This document shows, piece after piece, positions 15,200 through 23,661 of a DNA stretch of 44,688 nt. The position numbers and the translations under genes are program-made. The DNA lies in the NCBI RefSeq assembly GCF_905372115.1, contig NZ_CAJPNR010000014.1, positions 1 through 44,688 of the forward strand, in the 5' to 3' direction. The notes under the pieces are model-generated. The model was not told the DNA's origin. It saw only the letters and a list, made by a program, of their open reading frames with translations, and ran no database searches. The DNA is from an uncultured Streptococcus sp. GTDB lineage: Bacteria; Bacillota; Bacilli; Lactobacillales; Streptococcaceae. Positions within the stretch are counted from its first letter, which is position 1. Every line of letters starts with the position of its first letter.

Positions 15200-16937
15200 C
15201 ATACTGAAGAAATTCTTTGATTTCTGTACGGCAGAGGATCGCAGGAAATTTTATCAATCCATTTATCTGGGCATCATCAAGTCCTTTATCATCGCTCTGC
15301 GTATCCCAGCAATCGGCCTAGTCGTCATGGGACTGATTGAGAAGAACCTCTCTATGCAGACCTTCTGGCTGGCTCTGGGTATCATGTTGGTATCCACTGT
15401 GCTAAACGTCTGGATTACCCTGAAAATTACCATGCTGCAGACGGAAGCGGGCTATCATACCTGTGCTCAGAAGCGGATTGAAATTGCCGAGCACATGCGC
15501 TATTTGCCCATGGGTTACTTTAATCAAAATAGCTTAGGCAAGATTACCAGTGTTACGACCAATACGCTGGAAGGGCTGTCTGATGTAGCTACCAGAGTGG
15601 TTATGATGACTGTGCAGGGCTTTCTGACGACTGGTCTCATCACTATTTTGGTCTTTCTCTATGATTGGCGGGTTGGACTGGTTCTATTGGTGGGTCTCGT
15701 CTTCTTTCTCCTGCCGAATACCCTCATGCGTTGGCAAGTTGGTAAGGTTTCTGATGACAAGTATCAGGCGGATATGGATCTGGTAGCCGTTGTTTTGGAG
15801 TACAGCCAAGGGATTGCTGAAGTTAAGAACTACAATCTGGTCAACCGTTCTGCCAAGAAGCTGTCCAAGGCTATTGAAGGCAAGAGTCAGCAAGATACCA
15901 AAATGACACTCGTGACCTCACCTTACATCGCCCTACAAGGCATAGTGACCAAGCTGACCGGTCTCTTTATGGGGCTTTTCTCTATCTACTTTTATCTCAA
16001 TGGCAGTATGGAGCTGCTGGTAACCATTATGATGATTGTCAGTGGTTTTATGATTTATGAAAATCTAGACGGCGTTGGCTCTTTCTCTTCTCTCCTGCGC
16101 ATTGTTGATTTGTCGGTTGATATGGTCAATCAAGTTTTGGCTATCCAGCCGATGGACATCAGTGGTCAGGATATTGAGCCTAAGAGCAGCCGGATTGATC
16201 TGAGAGATGTTAGTTTCTCTTATGGAAATAAGAAAATCATTGACCGGGTTTCCCTCACCATTCCCGAAAAAACAACAACTGCTCTGGTCGGACCTTCTGG
16301 ATCAGGCAAAACAACGCTTTGTAACCTCATTGCCCGCTTCTGGGATGTGGACCAAGGAAGTATCAGTCTGGACGGACATGATGTTAGGGATTACAGCTAT
16401 GACAGCCTGATTCGTAATTTCAGCTTTGTCTTTCAAAGCGTTTATCTCTTTGAGGATACCATTGCTAATAACATTCGTTTTGGCAAGCCAGAGGCCAGTC
16501 AGGAAGAAGTAATAGAGGCTGCCAAGAAAGCGGCCTGTCATGACTTTATTCTCTCGCTGCCTGATGGCTATGACACCAAGATTGGTGAAGGAGGTGCTAG
16601 TCTTTCTGGAGGTGAGCGCCAGCGCATTTCCATTGCACGAGCAATTATCAAGGATGCGCCTATTATCATTCTGGATGAAGCAACAGCCAATGTTGACCCA
16701 GAAAACGAAGAAGCCCTCATGCAGGCTATTCAGGCTTTGACTCGCGATAAGACCATTATCATGATTGCCCACCAACTCAAGACGGTTGAGCATGCAGACC
16801 AGATTTTGGTGCTGGATCAAGGTCGTATTGTCGAGCAAGGCAAACACCAAGACTTACTAGCTAAACAAGGCATTTACAGTAAATTTATCCAAGAAAGAAA
16901 AACAGCCGCCAGCTGGCGGATTGAGATGGGTGAGTGA
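15192..16937 (+). CDS. ABC exporter half-transporter, second subunit
   Basis: 581 residues with the same architecture as its neighbour: membrane domain about 1-320, ATPase domain about 335-570. Walker A is GPSGSGKTT, signature LSGGERQRISIARAI, Walker B IIILDEATANVDPE, switch His in MIAHQLKT. Both ATP sites of the presumed heterodimer keep their catalytic Glu, unlike many asymmetric drug exporters. Its ATG lies within the end of the first subunit gene. The operon ends at the terminator at 16947-16974. Confidence 0.9.
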   Translation: MLNILKKFFDFCTAEDRRKFYQSIYLGIIKSFIIALRIPAIGLVVMGLIEKNLSMQTFWLALGIMLVSTVLNVWITLKITMLQTEAGYHTCAQKRIEIAEHMRYLPMGYFNQNSLGKITSVTTNTLEGLSDVATRVVMMTVQGFLTTGLITILVFLYDWRVGLVLLVGLVFFLLPNTLMRWQVGKVSDDKYQADMDLVAVVLEYSQGIAEVKNYNLVNRSAKKLSKAIEGKSQQDTKMTLVTSPYIALQGIVTKLTGLFMGLFSIYFYLNGSMELLVTIMMIVSGFMIYENLDGVGSFSSLLRIVDLSVDMVNQVLAIQPMDISGQDIEPKSSRIDLRDVSFSYGNKKIIDRVSLTIPEKTTTALVGPSGSGKTTLCNLIARFWDVDQGSISLDGHDVRDYSYDSLIRNFSFVFQSVYLFEDTIANNIRFGKPEASQEEVIEAAKKAACHDFILSLPDGYDTKIGEGGASLSGGERQRISIARAIIKDAPIIILDEATANVDPENEEALMQAIQALTRDKTIIMIAHQLKTVEHADQILVLDQGRIVEQGKHQDLLAKQGIYSKFIQERKTAASWRIEMGE

Positions 16938-16946
16938 TAAACTGAT

Positions 16947-16974
16947 ACAGCAAGCTATTTGGCTTGCTGTTTTT
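16947..16974 (+). terminator. Rho-independent terminator of the tetR-ABC operon
   Basis: ACAGCAAGC (16947-16955), loop TATTTG, GCTTGCTGT (16962-16970), then a T-run. Confidence 0.9.
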
Positions 16975-16989
16975 AATTTCGAGAAAGGA

Positions 16990-16998
16990 TGGTATAAT
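16990..16998 (+). promoter_or_regulatory. Extended -10 promoter for the 17034 gene
   Basis: TGGTATAAT is an extended -10 (hexamer 16993-16998), placed directly after the terminator T-run of the preceding operon. No clear -35 is visible. Confidence 0.6.
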
Positions 16999-17033
16999 AA
17001 TCATAAAGATTAACGAGCAGAAGTAGGAGAAAG

Positions 17034-17456
17034 ATGGAAAGAGCAGATAAGCGGCCTCCTGGCCGGGCCTTTAGTTTGCATGATTTGAGCACTCGGAAGA
17101 TTTGGCTGGAAAGCAATCATTTGCATGTTCAGTTTGATTATATGATTGATTATAGTCAGGAGGGCGAAAAGTATTATGAAGCTGGCATTTGCTTTGAAAA
17201 TGTTGAGCTTGATTATTGTCAAATTTACATTTTGGACAGTCAAGAAAATCGGGCATTCACTGGTGTTTACTATCCATTAGAACATTTTCTAAAAGAATAT
17301 CCGCAATTTATTATTACAATTATTCACGAATATTACAGTGATAAAAAGTGTCTTTGGCCGGGAGAATTATCAATAGGAAATAAGATTTTTCCTTGTCAGC
17401 TCCAAATAATGTATGAAGGCTGCATGAACTGTCGGATCGGAAAAGAAAAAGAATAA
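17034..17456 (+). CDS. Hypothetical protein
   Basis: 140 residues that I do not recognise. No signal peptide or membrane helix is present. The sequence alternates short beta-type stretches rich in Tyr, Phe and Ile (LHVQFDYMIDYSQEG, YCQIYILDSQENRAFTGVYY), and ends with two cysteines in GCMNCRIGKEKE. A good ribosome site (GTAGGAGAAAG) and a promoter with an extended -10 support expression. It lies 30 bases before the DUF2130 gene and may be co-transcribed with it. Confidence 0.65.
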   Translation: MERADKRPPGRAFSLHDLSTRKIWLESNHLHVQFDYMIDYSQEGEKYYEAGICFENVELDYCQIYILDSQENRAFTGVYYPLEHFLKEYPQFIITIIHEYYSDKKCLWPGELSIGNKIFPCQLQIMYEGCMNCRIGKEKE

Positions 17457-17486
17457 AGAGTTTAACTACAGAGAAAGAGGTACCCC

Positions 17487-18755
17487 ATGAACGAAATCAA
17501 ATGCCCCAACTGCGGGGAGGTTTTTATAGTCAATGAGAGCCAGTACAGTGAGCTTTTGTCGCAGGTTCGAACTGCAGAGTTTGACAAGGAGATTCATGCT
17601 CGGATTGAGCAGGAGCTGGCTTTAGCAGAGCAAAAATCCCAGAATGCCCATCAAGCTCTTCTATCGCAGAAAGATCAGGAAATTAGCAATCTTCAAAGTC
17701 AAATTGCTCAGTTTGAGACCCAGCAGGAATTGGCAAAGAAAGAGGCGGAGCAGGCAGCTAGTCTTCAATTGCAGGAGAAGGATAAGGAAGTTCAGCAATT
17801 GGAAAGCCAGCTGACAACGCTGCGCTTGGAGCATGAAAATCAACTGCAAAAAACCTTATCTGCGCTGGAAAAAGAGCGCGACGAGGTTAAGAATCAGCTA
17901 ATTCTGCAAGAAAAGGAAGCAGCGCTGGCTCAGACCTCTCTCAAAGAGCGCTATGAGGTAGAGCTGCGGCAGAAAGATGAGACCATAGAATTCTACAAGG
18001 ATTTCAAGGCCAAGCAGTCTACTAAGATGATTGGTGAGAGTTTGGAACAGCACTGTGAGTACGAGTTTAACAAGAACCGTATGGCCATGTTTCCACGAGC
18101 GGAGTTTGGCAAGGACAATGATGCCAGAACCGGCAGCAAGGGCGACTACATTTACCGTGAGGTGGATGAAAATGGTGTAGAAATCCTCTCCATCATGTTT
18201 GAGATGAAAAATGAAGGCGATGAGACAGCGACCAAGAAGAAAAACGAGCATTTCTTCAAAGAGTTGGATAAGGATCGGCGGGAGAAAGGCTGTGAGTATG
18301 CTATTCTGGTGACACTTCTTGAGGCTGATAGCGAGCTTTACAATTCAGGTATTGTCGATGTGTCCTATGCCTATGAGAAGATGTATGTTATCAGGCCTCA
18401 GTTCTTCCTCCCCATGATTACCCTCCTGCGTAATGCTGCGCTCAACTCGCTCCAGTACAAGCAGGAGCTGGCCTTGGTGCGGGAGCAGAATATTGATATT
18501 ACGCATTTTGAGGAAGATTTGGATGCCTTTAAAATAGCTTTCGCTAAGAACTATCAGTCTGCTTCGACCAACTTTGGCAAGGCCATCGAAGAGATTGACA
18601 AGGCCATCCGCCGGATGGAAGAAATCAAGAAGTTCCTGACGACCTCTGAAAACCAGCTGCGCTTGGCAAACAACAAGCTGGACGATGTCTCTGTCAAAAA
18701 ACTGACACGCAAAAATCCTACCATGAAAGCTAAGTTTGAAGCATTGAAGGAGTGA
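17487..18755 (+). CDS. DUF2130 domain protein with N-terminal zinc ribbon and coiled coil
   Basis: 422 residues. The N-terminus carries one CPNCGEVF half of a zinc-ribbon-like motif. Residues about 30-175 are a long Gln/Glu/Lys coiled coil. Residues about 185-350 are the DUF2130 domain (YEFNKNRMAMFPRAEFGKDND...GSKGDYIYRE, then FEMKNEGDETATKKKNEHFFKELDKDR), whose Glu/Lys spacing resembles restriction-endonuclease-like folds. A helical tail follows. Function is unknown; a link to DNA metabolism, as for RmuC-like coiled-coil proteins, is only a suggestion. It ends 13 bases before an acetyltransferase gene. Confidence 0.85.
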   Translation: MNEIKCPNCGEVFIVNESQYSELLSQVRTAEFDKEIHARIEQELALAEQKSQNAHQALLSQKDQEISNLQSQIAQFETQQELAKKEAEQAASLQLQEKDKEVQQLESQLTTLRLEHENQLQKTLSALEKERDEVKNQLILQEKEAALAQTSLKERYEVELRQKDETIEFYKDFKAKQSTKMIGESLEQHCEYEFNKNRMAMFPRAEFGKDNDARTGSKGDYIYREVDENGVEILSIMFEMKNEGDETATKKKNEHFFKELDKDRREKGCEYAILVTLLEADSELYNSGIVDVSYAYEKMYVIRPQFFLPMITLLRNAALNSLQYKQELALVREQNIDITHFEEDLDAFKIAFAKNYQSASTNFGKAIEEIDKAIRRMEEIKKFLTTSENQLRLANNKLDDVSVKKLTRKNPTMKAKFEALKE

Positions 18756-18768
18756 CTAGGAGGATCCT

Positions 18769-19212
18769 ATGCAGATACGAAAAGCAACCATGAAAGATGC
18801 TGAAGCTTTACTGTCTTTATACGAAGACTTGGGCTATCCAACGACCGCTTCTAAGCTGGCTCGACGTTTAGAAACGATTCTTTCTCAGCCGCATTATGGC
18901 TGTCTTTTAGCTGAAAGAAACGGAGAAATTTTAGGTTTCTTAGGTTATGCAAAGCTCTTCTTTTTTGAAGCAGATGGATCTTACTATCGTATTTTGGCTT
19001 TGTCAGTTGCAAAAGAAGCAAGACGACAAGGAATTGCTAGTAGGCTAATCGATGAATTGAAAAAACAAGCGGTAAAAGAAGGAGTTAAGGCACTGGCTCT
19101 AAATAGTGGATTAACTGCTGAACGAAATGCTGCACATCAGTTTTATCAGGCGGTTGGATTTGAAAAAGTGACTGCCGGCTTTGCTCTGCATTTAAAAAGT
19201 CAACATGAATAA
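18769..19212 (+). CDS. GNAT family N-acetyltransferase
   Basis: 147 residues. N-terminal MQIRKATMKDAEALLSLY, acetyl-CoA loop EARRQGIASRLIDEL near 82-96, and C-terminal NAAHQFYQAVGFEKV are clear GNAT features. The acceptor is unknown. The ribosome site AGGAGGATCCT is strong. It sits between the DUF2130 gene and an alpha/beta hydrolase gene with short gaps (13 and 30 bases), so it is probably part of one transcript. Confidence 0.88.
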   Translation: MQIRKATMKDAEALLSLYEDLGYPTTASKLARRLETILSQPHYGCLLAERNGEILGFLGYAKLFFFEADGSYYRILALSVAKEARRQGIASRLIDELKKQAVKEGVKALALNSGLTAERNAAHQFYQAVGFEKVTAGFALHLKSQHE

Positions 19213-19242
19213 ACATGATAAGATAGTAAGGGAAACGAAGTA

Positions 19243-20046
19243 ATGTCTTCAACTAAGGGGAAAACCTTATATTTTAACAATAAGAGCATGGAATATGTGA
19301 CCTTTGGAAAAGGTAAGAAACCTCTGCTCATCATTCCAGGTCTAGGGGATGGTTTGGCGACAGTTAAGGGAATGGCGCAAATGCTTGCTCTATCTTATAG
19401 GAGCTTCGCAACAGCTTACCAAGTGTATGTTTTTAGCAGAATCAATGAGTTGTCAGAAAATTATACAACACGAGATATGGCGACTGATATAGCTGAAGCT
19501 ATGGATGTTTTAGGTTTGAAAACGGTAGCTGTCTTAGGAATTTCTCAAGGTGGTATGCTTGCCCAATGGTTGACAGCAGATTTCCCAGAAAGAGTTGAAA
19601 AATTGATTTTGACAGTTACTACTGCGAAACTGAATAATCTTGGTAGGGAGCGGATTACTCACTGGCTTGAGTTGAGTCAGACGGGATCCTATAAAGAACT
19701 AATGTTCGATATTGCAAGTCACTCTTATACGCCAAAATCTTTTGGAAAGTTTAAATACCTTTATCGGATAATGGGAATCTTTGGTCGCATTAAAGATAAC
19801 CAGCGTATTGCTGTTCAGGCCATATCTTGCTTAAAACATGATAGTCTGGCAGTTCTGGAAAATATCAACTGTCCTACGCTGATCATTGGAGCAAAAGAAG
19901 ATGATGTTCTAGGTGTGGGAGCTTCGCTCGAATTGCATCACCATATCAAAGATAGCCAGCTCACTATTTTGTCAGACTGTGGCCACGCACTCTATGAACA
20001 GCATAAGTATTTCCAAAAGAGAGTTTTAGTATTTTTAGAAAGTTAA
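19243..20046 (+). CDS. Alpha/beta hydrolase
   Basis: 267 residues. The oxyanion region is IPGLGDG near 31-37, the nucleophile elbow GISQGG with Ser101, the acid probably in GAKEDDVLG, and the catalytic His in DCGHALYEQ near the end. The fold is that of small esterases; the substrate is unknown. It stops three bases before the truB start, so the two are likely coupled in one operon. Confidence 0.87.
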   Translation: MSSTKGKTLYFNNKSMEYVTFGKGKKPLLIIPGLGDGLATVKGMAQMLALSYRSFATAYQVYVFSRINELSENYTTRDMATDIAEAMDVLGLKTVAVLGISQGGMLAQWLTADFPERVEKLILTVTTAKLNNLGRERITHWLELSQTGSYKELMFDIASHSYTPKSFGKFKYLYRIMGIFGRIKDNQRIAVQAISCLKHDSLAVLENINCPTLIIGAKEDDVLGVGASLELHHHIKDSQLTILSDCGHALYEQHKYFQKRVLVFLES

Positions 20047-20049
20047 TCA

Positions 20050-20928
20050 ATGAACGGAATTATCAACCTAAGAAAAGAAGCGGGCATGACCTCGCATGAT
20101 GCGGTATTTAAGCTGCGCAAGATTTTAAAAACCAAGAAAATCGGTCACGGGGGAACCTTGGATCCGGATGTGGTCGGGGTGCTTCCCATTGCTGTGGGCA
20201 AGGCGACGCGCTTGGTCGAGTTTATGCAGGAGGAAGGCAAGGTCTACGAGGGGGAGATTACTCTAGGCTGCTCAACTACGACAGAGGATGCCAGCGGAGA
20301 CATCTTAGAGCGAACGCCAGTGACGGAACTTTTAGATGAAGCTCTCATTGATGAAGCGATGGAGTCCATGACTGGTGTGATTCGCCAGATTCCGCCCATG
20401 TACTCTGCAGTCAAGGTAAATGGCCGCAAGCTTTATGAGTATGCTCGTGCGGGTCAAGAAGTGGAGCGGCCAGAGCGGCAGGTGACTATCTATAGCTTTG
20501 AGCGCACCAGTCCGATTTCCTACGAAGATGAGGAAGCCCGCTTTCGTTTTCGAGTGAAATGCAGCAAGGGGACCTATGTCCGAACCCTGTCTGTTGATTT
20601 GGGAGCTAAGCTTGGCTTTGCCAGTCACATGTCCAAGCTGACACGGACTTCCTCTGCAGGTATGAGCTTAGATGATGCCTTGACCCTGGATGAAATAGCA
20701 GAGCGAGTAGAAGTGGAAGATTTCTCCTTTCTCCAACCACTCGAATTGGGAATCGGAGATTTAGTGAAAGTTGAGCTTTCTGACGAGCAAGTTGAGGACG
20801 TGAGGAACGGCCGTTTTATCAGCTTGATATCAGAAGAAGCTGAGCTAGCTGGCTTCTATAAGGAAAAGTTAGTAGCCATTTTAGAAAAGCGGGAAGCAGT
20901 TTACAAGCCCCGCAAAGTCTTCCTTTAA
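20050..20928 (+). CDS. truB: tRNA pseudouridine(55) synthase
   Basis: 292 residues. It converts U55 of the T-loop of tRNAs to pseudouridine. The catalytic Asp38 is in GHGGTLDPDVVGVLP. The tRNA-binding insertion, KLYEYARAGQ and the KCSKGTYVRTL motif (about 175-185) are all present. The C-terminus has a short extension typical of firmicute TruB. truB followed by ribF is a common order in Firmicutes; here a terminator and a new promoter separate them. Confidence 0.96.
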   Translation: MNGIINLRKEAGMTSHDAVFKLRKILKTKKIGHGGTLDPDVVGVLPIAVGKATRLVEFMQEEGKVYEGEITLGCSTTTEDASGDILERTPVTELLDEALIDEAMESMTGVIRQIPPMYSAVKVNGRKLYEYARAGQEVERPERQVTIYSFERTSPISYEDEEARFRFRVKCSKGTYVRTLSVDLGAKLGFASHMSKLTRTSSAGMSLDDALTLDEIAERVEVEDFSFLQPLELGIGDLVKVELSDEQVEDVRNGRFISLISEEAELAGFYKEKLVAILEKREAVYKPRKVFL

Positions 20929-20989
20929 TATCCGCAGTAGAATTGTCAAAAGATTGTTACTCTTTTGTAATATGAAATGTGCGCTTGCA

Positions 20990-20998
20990 TGTTATAAT
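20990..20998 (+). promoter_or_regulatory. Extended -10 element just upstream of a terminator
   Basis: TGTTATAAT at 20990-20998 is an extended -10. The nearest -35-like TTGTAA is 22 bases upstream, too far to pair. The terminator hairpin starts only 17 bases downstream, so any RNA made here would be around 50 nt. Confidence 0.35.
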
Positions 20999-21014
20999 AA
21001 TTTCATTAAACCTC

Positions 21015-21055
21015 ACAAAAGGACAGCAACTGCACAACTGCTGTCCTTTTGTTTT
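21015..21055 (+). terminator. Rho-independent terminator after truB
   Basis: ACAAAAGGACAGCA (21015-21028) pairs with TGCTGTCCTTTTGT (21039-21052), a 14-bp stem with a 10-base loop, followed by TTT. Confidence 0.9.
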
Positions 21056-21139
21056 ACATTTTTCAGCTTTTGACAAACGTCCTGCATTAGAACGGTAAAA
21101 ATCTTTTTGAATATTTTGCGGTTTCGAGCGGAACGGATA

Positions 21140-21168
21140 TTGTAAAAATAGCAAATGCGTAGTAAAAT
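21140..21168 (+). promoter_or_regulatory. Promoter of ribF placed so that the mRNA is probably leaderless
   Basis: TTGTAA (21140-21145), exactly 17 bases, then TAAAAT (21163-21168). The expected start of transcription, about seven bases downstream, falls on the A of the ATG at 21175. No Shine-Dalgarno sequence is present. No FMN riboswitch is visible in 20929-21174. Confidence 0.55.
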
Positions 21169-21174
21169 ATAGAA

Positions 21175-22107
21175 ATGATGATAACCAAGAGAATTACAGA
21201 TGAAAAAGGGATTGATCAGACAGAAGATACGGTCCTTGTTCTAGGCTATTTCGATGGGCTGCATAAGGGCCATCAGGCACTCTTTGAGAAAGCGAGAGAG
21301 ATTGCAGCGGAGCAAGGTCTCAAGATTGCAGTGATGACCTTCCCAGAGTCGCCTAAGCTGGCCTTTGTCCGCTATCAGCCTGAGCTCATGCTGCATCTGG
21401 CTAGTCCAGAAGATCGGATGGCTCAGCTGGAAAGTCTGGGTGTTGACTATCTTTACCTGATTGATTTTACTAGCCATTTTGCGGGGAATACAGCCCGAGA
21501 CTTTTTTGAGAAGTACGTATCTCGTTTGCGCGCCAAGGCTGTGGTAGCTGGCTTTGACTATCATTTTGGCTCAGACCGCAAAGAGTCACATGAGCTGAGA
21601 GATTATTTTAACGGTAAGATTGTTATCGTTCCTTCGGTTAATCTGGATAATCGGAAGATTTCTTCCACACGGATTCGGGAGACGATTGCTGTCGGTGATA
21701 TGCTGAAAACCCAGGAATTGTTGGGCTATCCTCTGTCCACTCGCGGGATCGTGGTTCATGGCAATGCCAGAGGACGGACGATTGGCTATCCAACAGCCAA
21801 TCTAGCTCCCTTGGATCGAGTTCATCTCCCAGGAGATGGCGTTTATGTAGCGGACGTTGAGCACAATGGTCAGCGCTATCGTGGTATGGCTAGTGTTGGG
21901 AAAAATGTAACTTTTGACGGTGATGAACTCCGTTTTGAGGTCAATATCTTTGATTTTTCTCAGGATATCTATGGCGATAGCATTCGGATTTTCTGGCTGG
22001 ATAAGATTCGCGATATGGTCAAGTTTGATGGTATTGACAGCTTGATTGCTCAGCTGCAGAGTGATGAACGGATCGCTAGAAGTTGGACTGGTTATCGAAA
22101 TAGTTGA
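21175..22107 (+). CDS. ribF: Bifunctional riboflavin kinase/FAD synthetase
   Basis: 310 residues. The N-terminal FMN adenylyltransferase domain shows GYFDGLHKGHQALFEKA (nucleotidyltransferase HxGH-like motif) and ISSTRIRE near 161-168. The C-terminal flavokinase domain shows GNARGRTIGYPTANL near 198-212 and the usual SVGKNVTF and EVNIFDFSQDIYG strands. It makes FMN and then FAD from riboflavin. Two ATGs in a row (21175 and 21178) could start it. There is no ribosome site, and the promoter places transcription start at the ATG. Confidence 0.96.
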   Translation: MMITKRITDEKGIDQTEDTVLVLGYFDGLHKGHQALFEKAREIAAEQGLKIAVMTFPESPKLAFVRYQPELMLHLASPEDRMAQLESLGVDYLYLIDFTSHFAGNTARDFFEKYVSRLRAKAVVAGFDYHFGSDRKESHELRDYFNGKIVIVPSVNLDNRKISSTRIRETIAVGDMLKTQELLGYPLSTRGIVVHGNARGRTIGYPTANLAPLDRVHLPGDGVYVADVEHNGQRYRGMASVGKNVTFDGDELRFEVNIFDFSQDIYGDSIRIFWLDKIRDMVKFDGIDSLIAQLQSDERIARSWTGYRNS

Positions 22108-22176
22108 AAAATTTATATTTTCATGACATTCGGCAGTAATTTTCAAAAAAATATAGTCAAGCCAAATAAAATTTAG

Positions 22177-22182
22177 TATAAT
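22177..22182 (+). promoter_or_regulatory. -10 element upstream of the Spx-type gene
   Basis: TATAAT at 22177-22182 with a weak -35 (TAGTCA, 22154-22159) 17 bases upstream. It probably starts the spx-UPF0223-IMPase-RsmF transcript. Confidence 0.55.
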
Positions 22183-22218
22183 AGAGGTAGTTATTATACA
22201 GAATTAGAAGAGAAACGC

Positions 22219-22620
22219 ATGATTACATTATTTTTATCGCCGAGTTGTACTTCTTGCCGTAAGGCGCGTGCTTGGCTGCTAAATCATGAAGTGCCCTTTC
22301 AGGAACATAATATCATGACGAGCCCTCTGTCAGCTCCCGAATTGCAACATATTCTTTCTCTGACAGAGAACGGTACAGACGACATTATTTCAACTCGCTC
22401 AAAAATTTTTCAGAAATTAGATTTGGATGTGGAGGATTTGTCCATTTCAACTTTGATTCAGTTGATTGAGGAAAATCCCAGTCTTTTGCGACGCCCAATT
22501 ATTTTAGACGGCAAACGGATGCAAATCGGCTTTAACGAGGATGAAATTCGTGCTTTCCTGCCTCGTAGTTATCGTAAGGAAGAGTTAAGATCCGCAACCA
22601 TGCGGGCAGATATTCAGTAA
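22219..22620 (+). CDS. spxA: Spx/ArsC-family transcriptional regulator (SpxA)
   Basis: 133 residues, the Spx length. The redox switch CTSC is present (Cys10, Cys13), as are Gly52 (contact to the RNA polymerase alpha subunit in Bacillus Spx) and the RRPI segment with Arg92. It should bind RNA polymerase alpha and redirect transcription under oxidative or envelope stress. Streptococci have two Spx paralogues. The neighbourhood (ribF upstream, UPF0223 and inositol monophosphatase genes downstream) suggests this is SpxA1, but I cannot prove which. The conserved C-terminal tail is the kind recognised by ClpXP in this family. Confidence 0.9.
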   Translation: MITLFLSPSCTSCRKARAWLLNHEVPFQEHNIMTSPLSAPELQHILSLTENGTDDIISTRSKIFQKLDLDVEDLSISTLIQLIEENPSLLRRPIILDGKRMQIGFNEDEIRAFLPRSYRKEELRSATMRADIQ

Positions 22621-22622
22621 AG

Positions 22623-22901
22623 ATGAACAAAAATTATAGTTACCCACTAGATTTATCGTGGAGCACTGAAGAGCTTGCTTCGGTGCTCTCTTTTTTTAAT
22701 GATGTAGAAGCAGCTTATGAGCAGAAAGTCCAAGCTGAAAAGCTCTTGAAGTCCTATGCGGCTTTCAAGCAAGTTGTTCCTAGCAAGGGCCAAGAGAAGC
22801 GAATCGGCCGTGAGTTTGAAAACGTCAGCGGTTATTCGCTTTATCGTGCTGTTCAAGAGGCAAAAAGTAAAGGTAAAGGAAGCATTTCTCTTGGAAAATA
22901 A
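22623..22901 (+). CDS. UPF0223 family protein
   Basis: 92 residues, all one small helical domain. The opening NYSYPLDLSWSTEELASVLSF, then DVEAAYE and FKQVVPSKGQEKRIGREFE are the UPF0223 pattern. Function is unknown. It begins two bases after the spx stop and its 3' end overlaps the start of the inositol monophosphatase gene by 11 bases, so the three genes are co-translated. Confidence 0.9.
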   Translation: MNKNYSYPLDLSWSTEELASVLSFFNDVEAAYEQKVQAEKLLKSYAAFKQVVPSKGQEKRIGREFENVSGYSLYRAVQEAKSKGKGSISLGK

Positions 22902-23661
22902 ATTTCATTTTGCTAAAGAAATCATCTACCAAGCTGGTGCTTTTTTGAGAGAACATCTCTATGATGATTTGGATGTGAGTCAAAAGACTAGTGCCACTGA
23001 CTTGGTCACCCAGATGGACCGGAAGGTTCAGGATGATTTGGTGGCTAAGATTCTAGCCCGCTATCCGCAGGATGCTATTTTAGCGGAGGAAAATGGACTC
23101 CGACATAATATTACTGATGGCAATGTCTGGGTGATTGATCCGATAGACGGGACCACCAACTTTATCACTCAGAAGGCTGATTTTGCCGTTATGATTGCCT
23201 ATTTTGAAGAGGGTATTGGCCGTTTTGGCCTGATTTATGATGTGACTAGAGACCAGCTCTATCATGGTGGCGGAGACTTTGATGTCTATTGTAACGACAG
23301 GAAACTTCCTGCTTTTGAGGACCGGCCTTTTCAAGATTTTCTCATGGCTTCTAATGCCGGTATGCTGCAAGCCAATGATTGGGGCTTGGCAGACTTGGCT
23401 AGGGAGTGTCTAGGTGTTCGTGTTTATGGCAGTGCTGGGATTAGCTTTAGCAAGGTGCTGTCTGGTGGCCTCTTGGCTTATTTCTCCTACAACTGGCCCT
23501 GGGATTATGCAGCGGCTTCGATTATGGCGGAGAAGCTAGGCTTTATCGTCCAGACCTTGGATGGCAGTCAGCTAAATTTCCAGACTCGGCAGCCTGTCAT
23601 GATGGCACCTAAGTGCAAACTATCAGCTCTGAAGCCTTATTTAGAAAAGGGGAAGCAGTAG
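22891..23661 (+). CDS. Inositol monophosphatase family protein
   Basis: 256 residues, starting at TTG 22891 with AAAGGA upstream. The TTG start gives the usual N-terminus (LENKFHFAKEII) and lies inside the end of the UPF0223 gene. Metal-dependent phosphatase motifs are present: LAEENG, DPIDGTTNF (Asp pair and Thr for the catalytic metals) and the C-terminal PWDYAAASIM with its Asp. The family includes inositol phosphatase, fructose-1,6-bisphosphatase and PAP phosphatase (CysQ-like) activities; the real substrate here is not known. It ends directly at the start codon of the next gene. Confidence 0.9.
   Translation: MENKFHFAKEIIYQAGAFLREHLYDDLDVSQKTSATDLVTQMDRKVQDDLVAKILARYPQDAILAEENGLRHNITDGNVWVIDPIDGTTNFITQKADFAVMIAYFEEGIGRFGLIYDVTRDQLYHGGGDFDVYCNDRKLPAFEDRPFQDFLMASNAGMLQANDWGLADLARECLGVRVYGSAGISFSKVLSGGLLAYFSYNWPWDYAAASIMAEKLGFIVQTLDGSQLNFQTRQPVMMAPKCKLSALKPYLEKGKQ

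Noticed and set aside
20929..21174. FMN riboswitch upstream of ribF
   Set aside because: The conserved RFN helices are not visible, and a terminator hairpin for truB explains the structure seen there.
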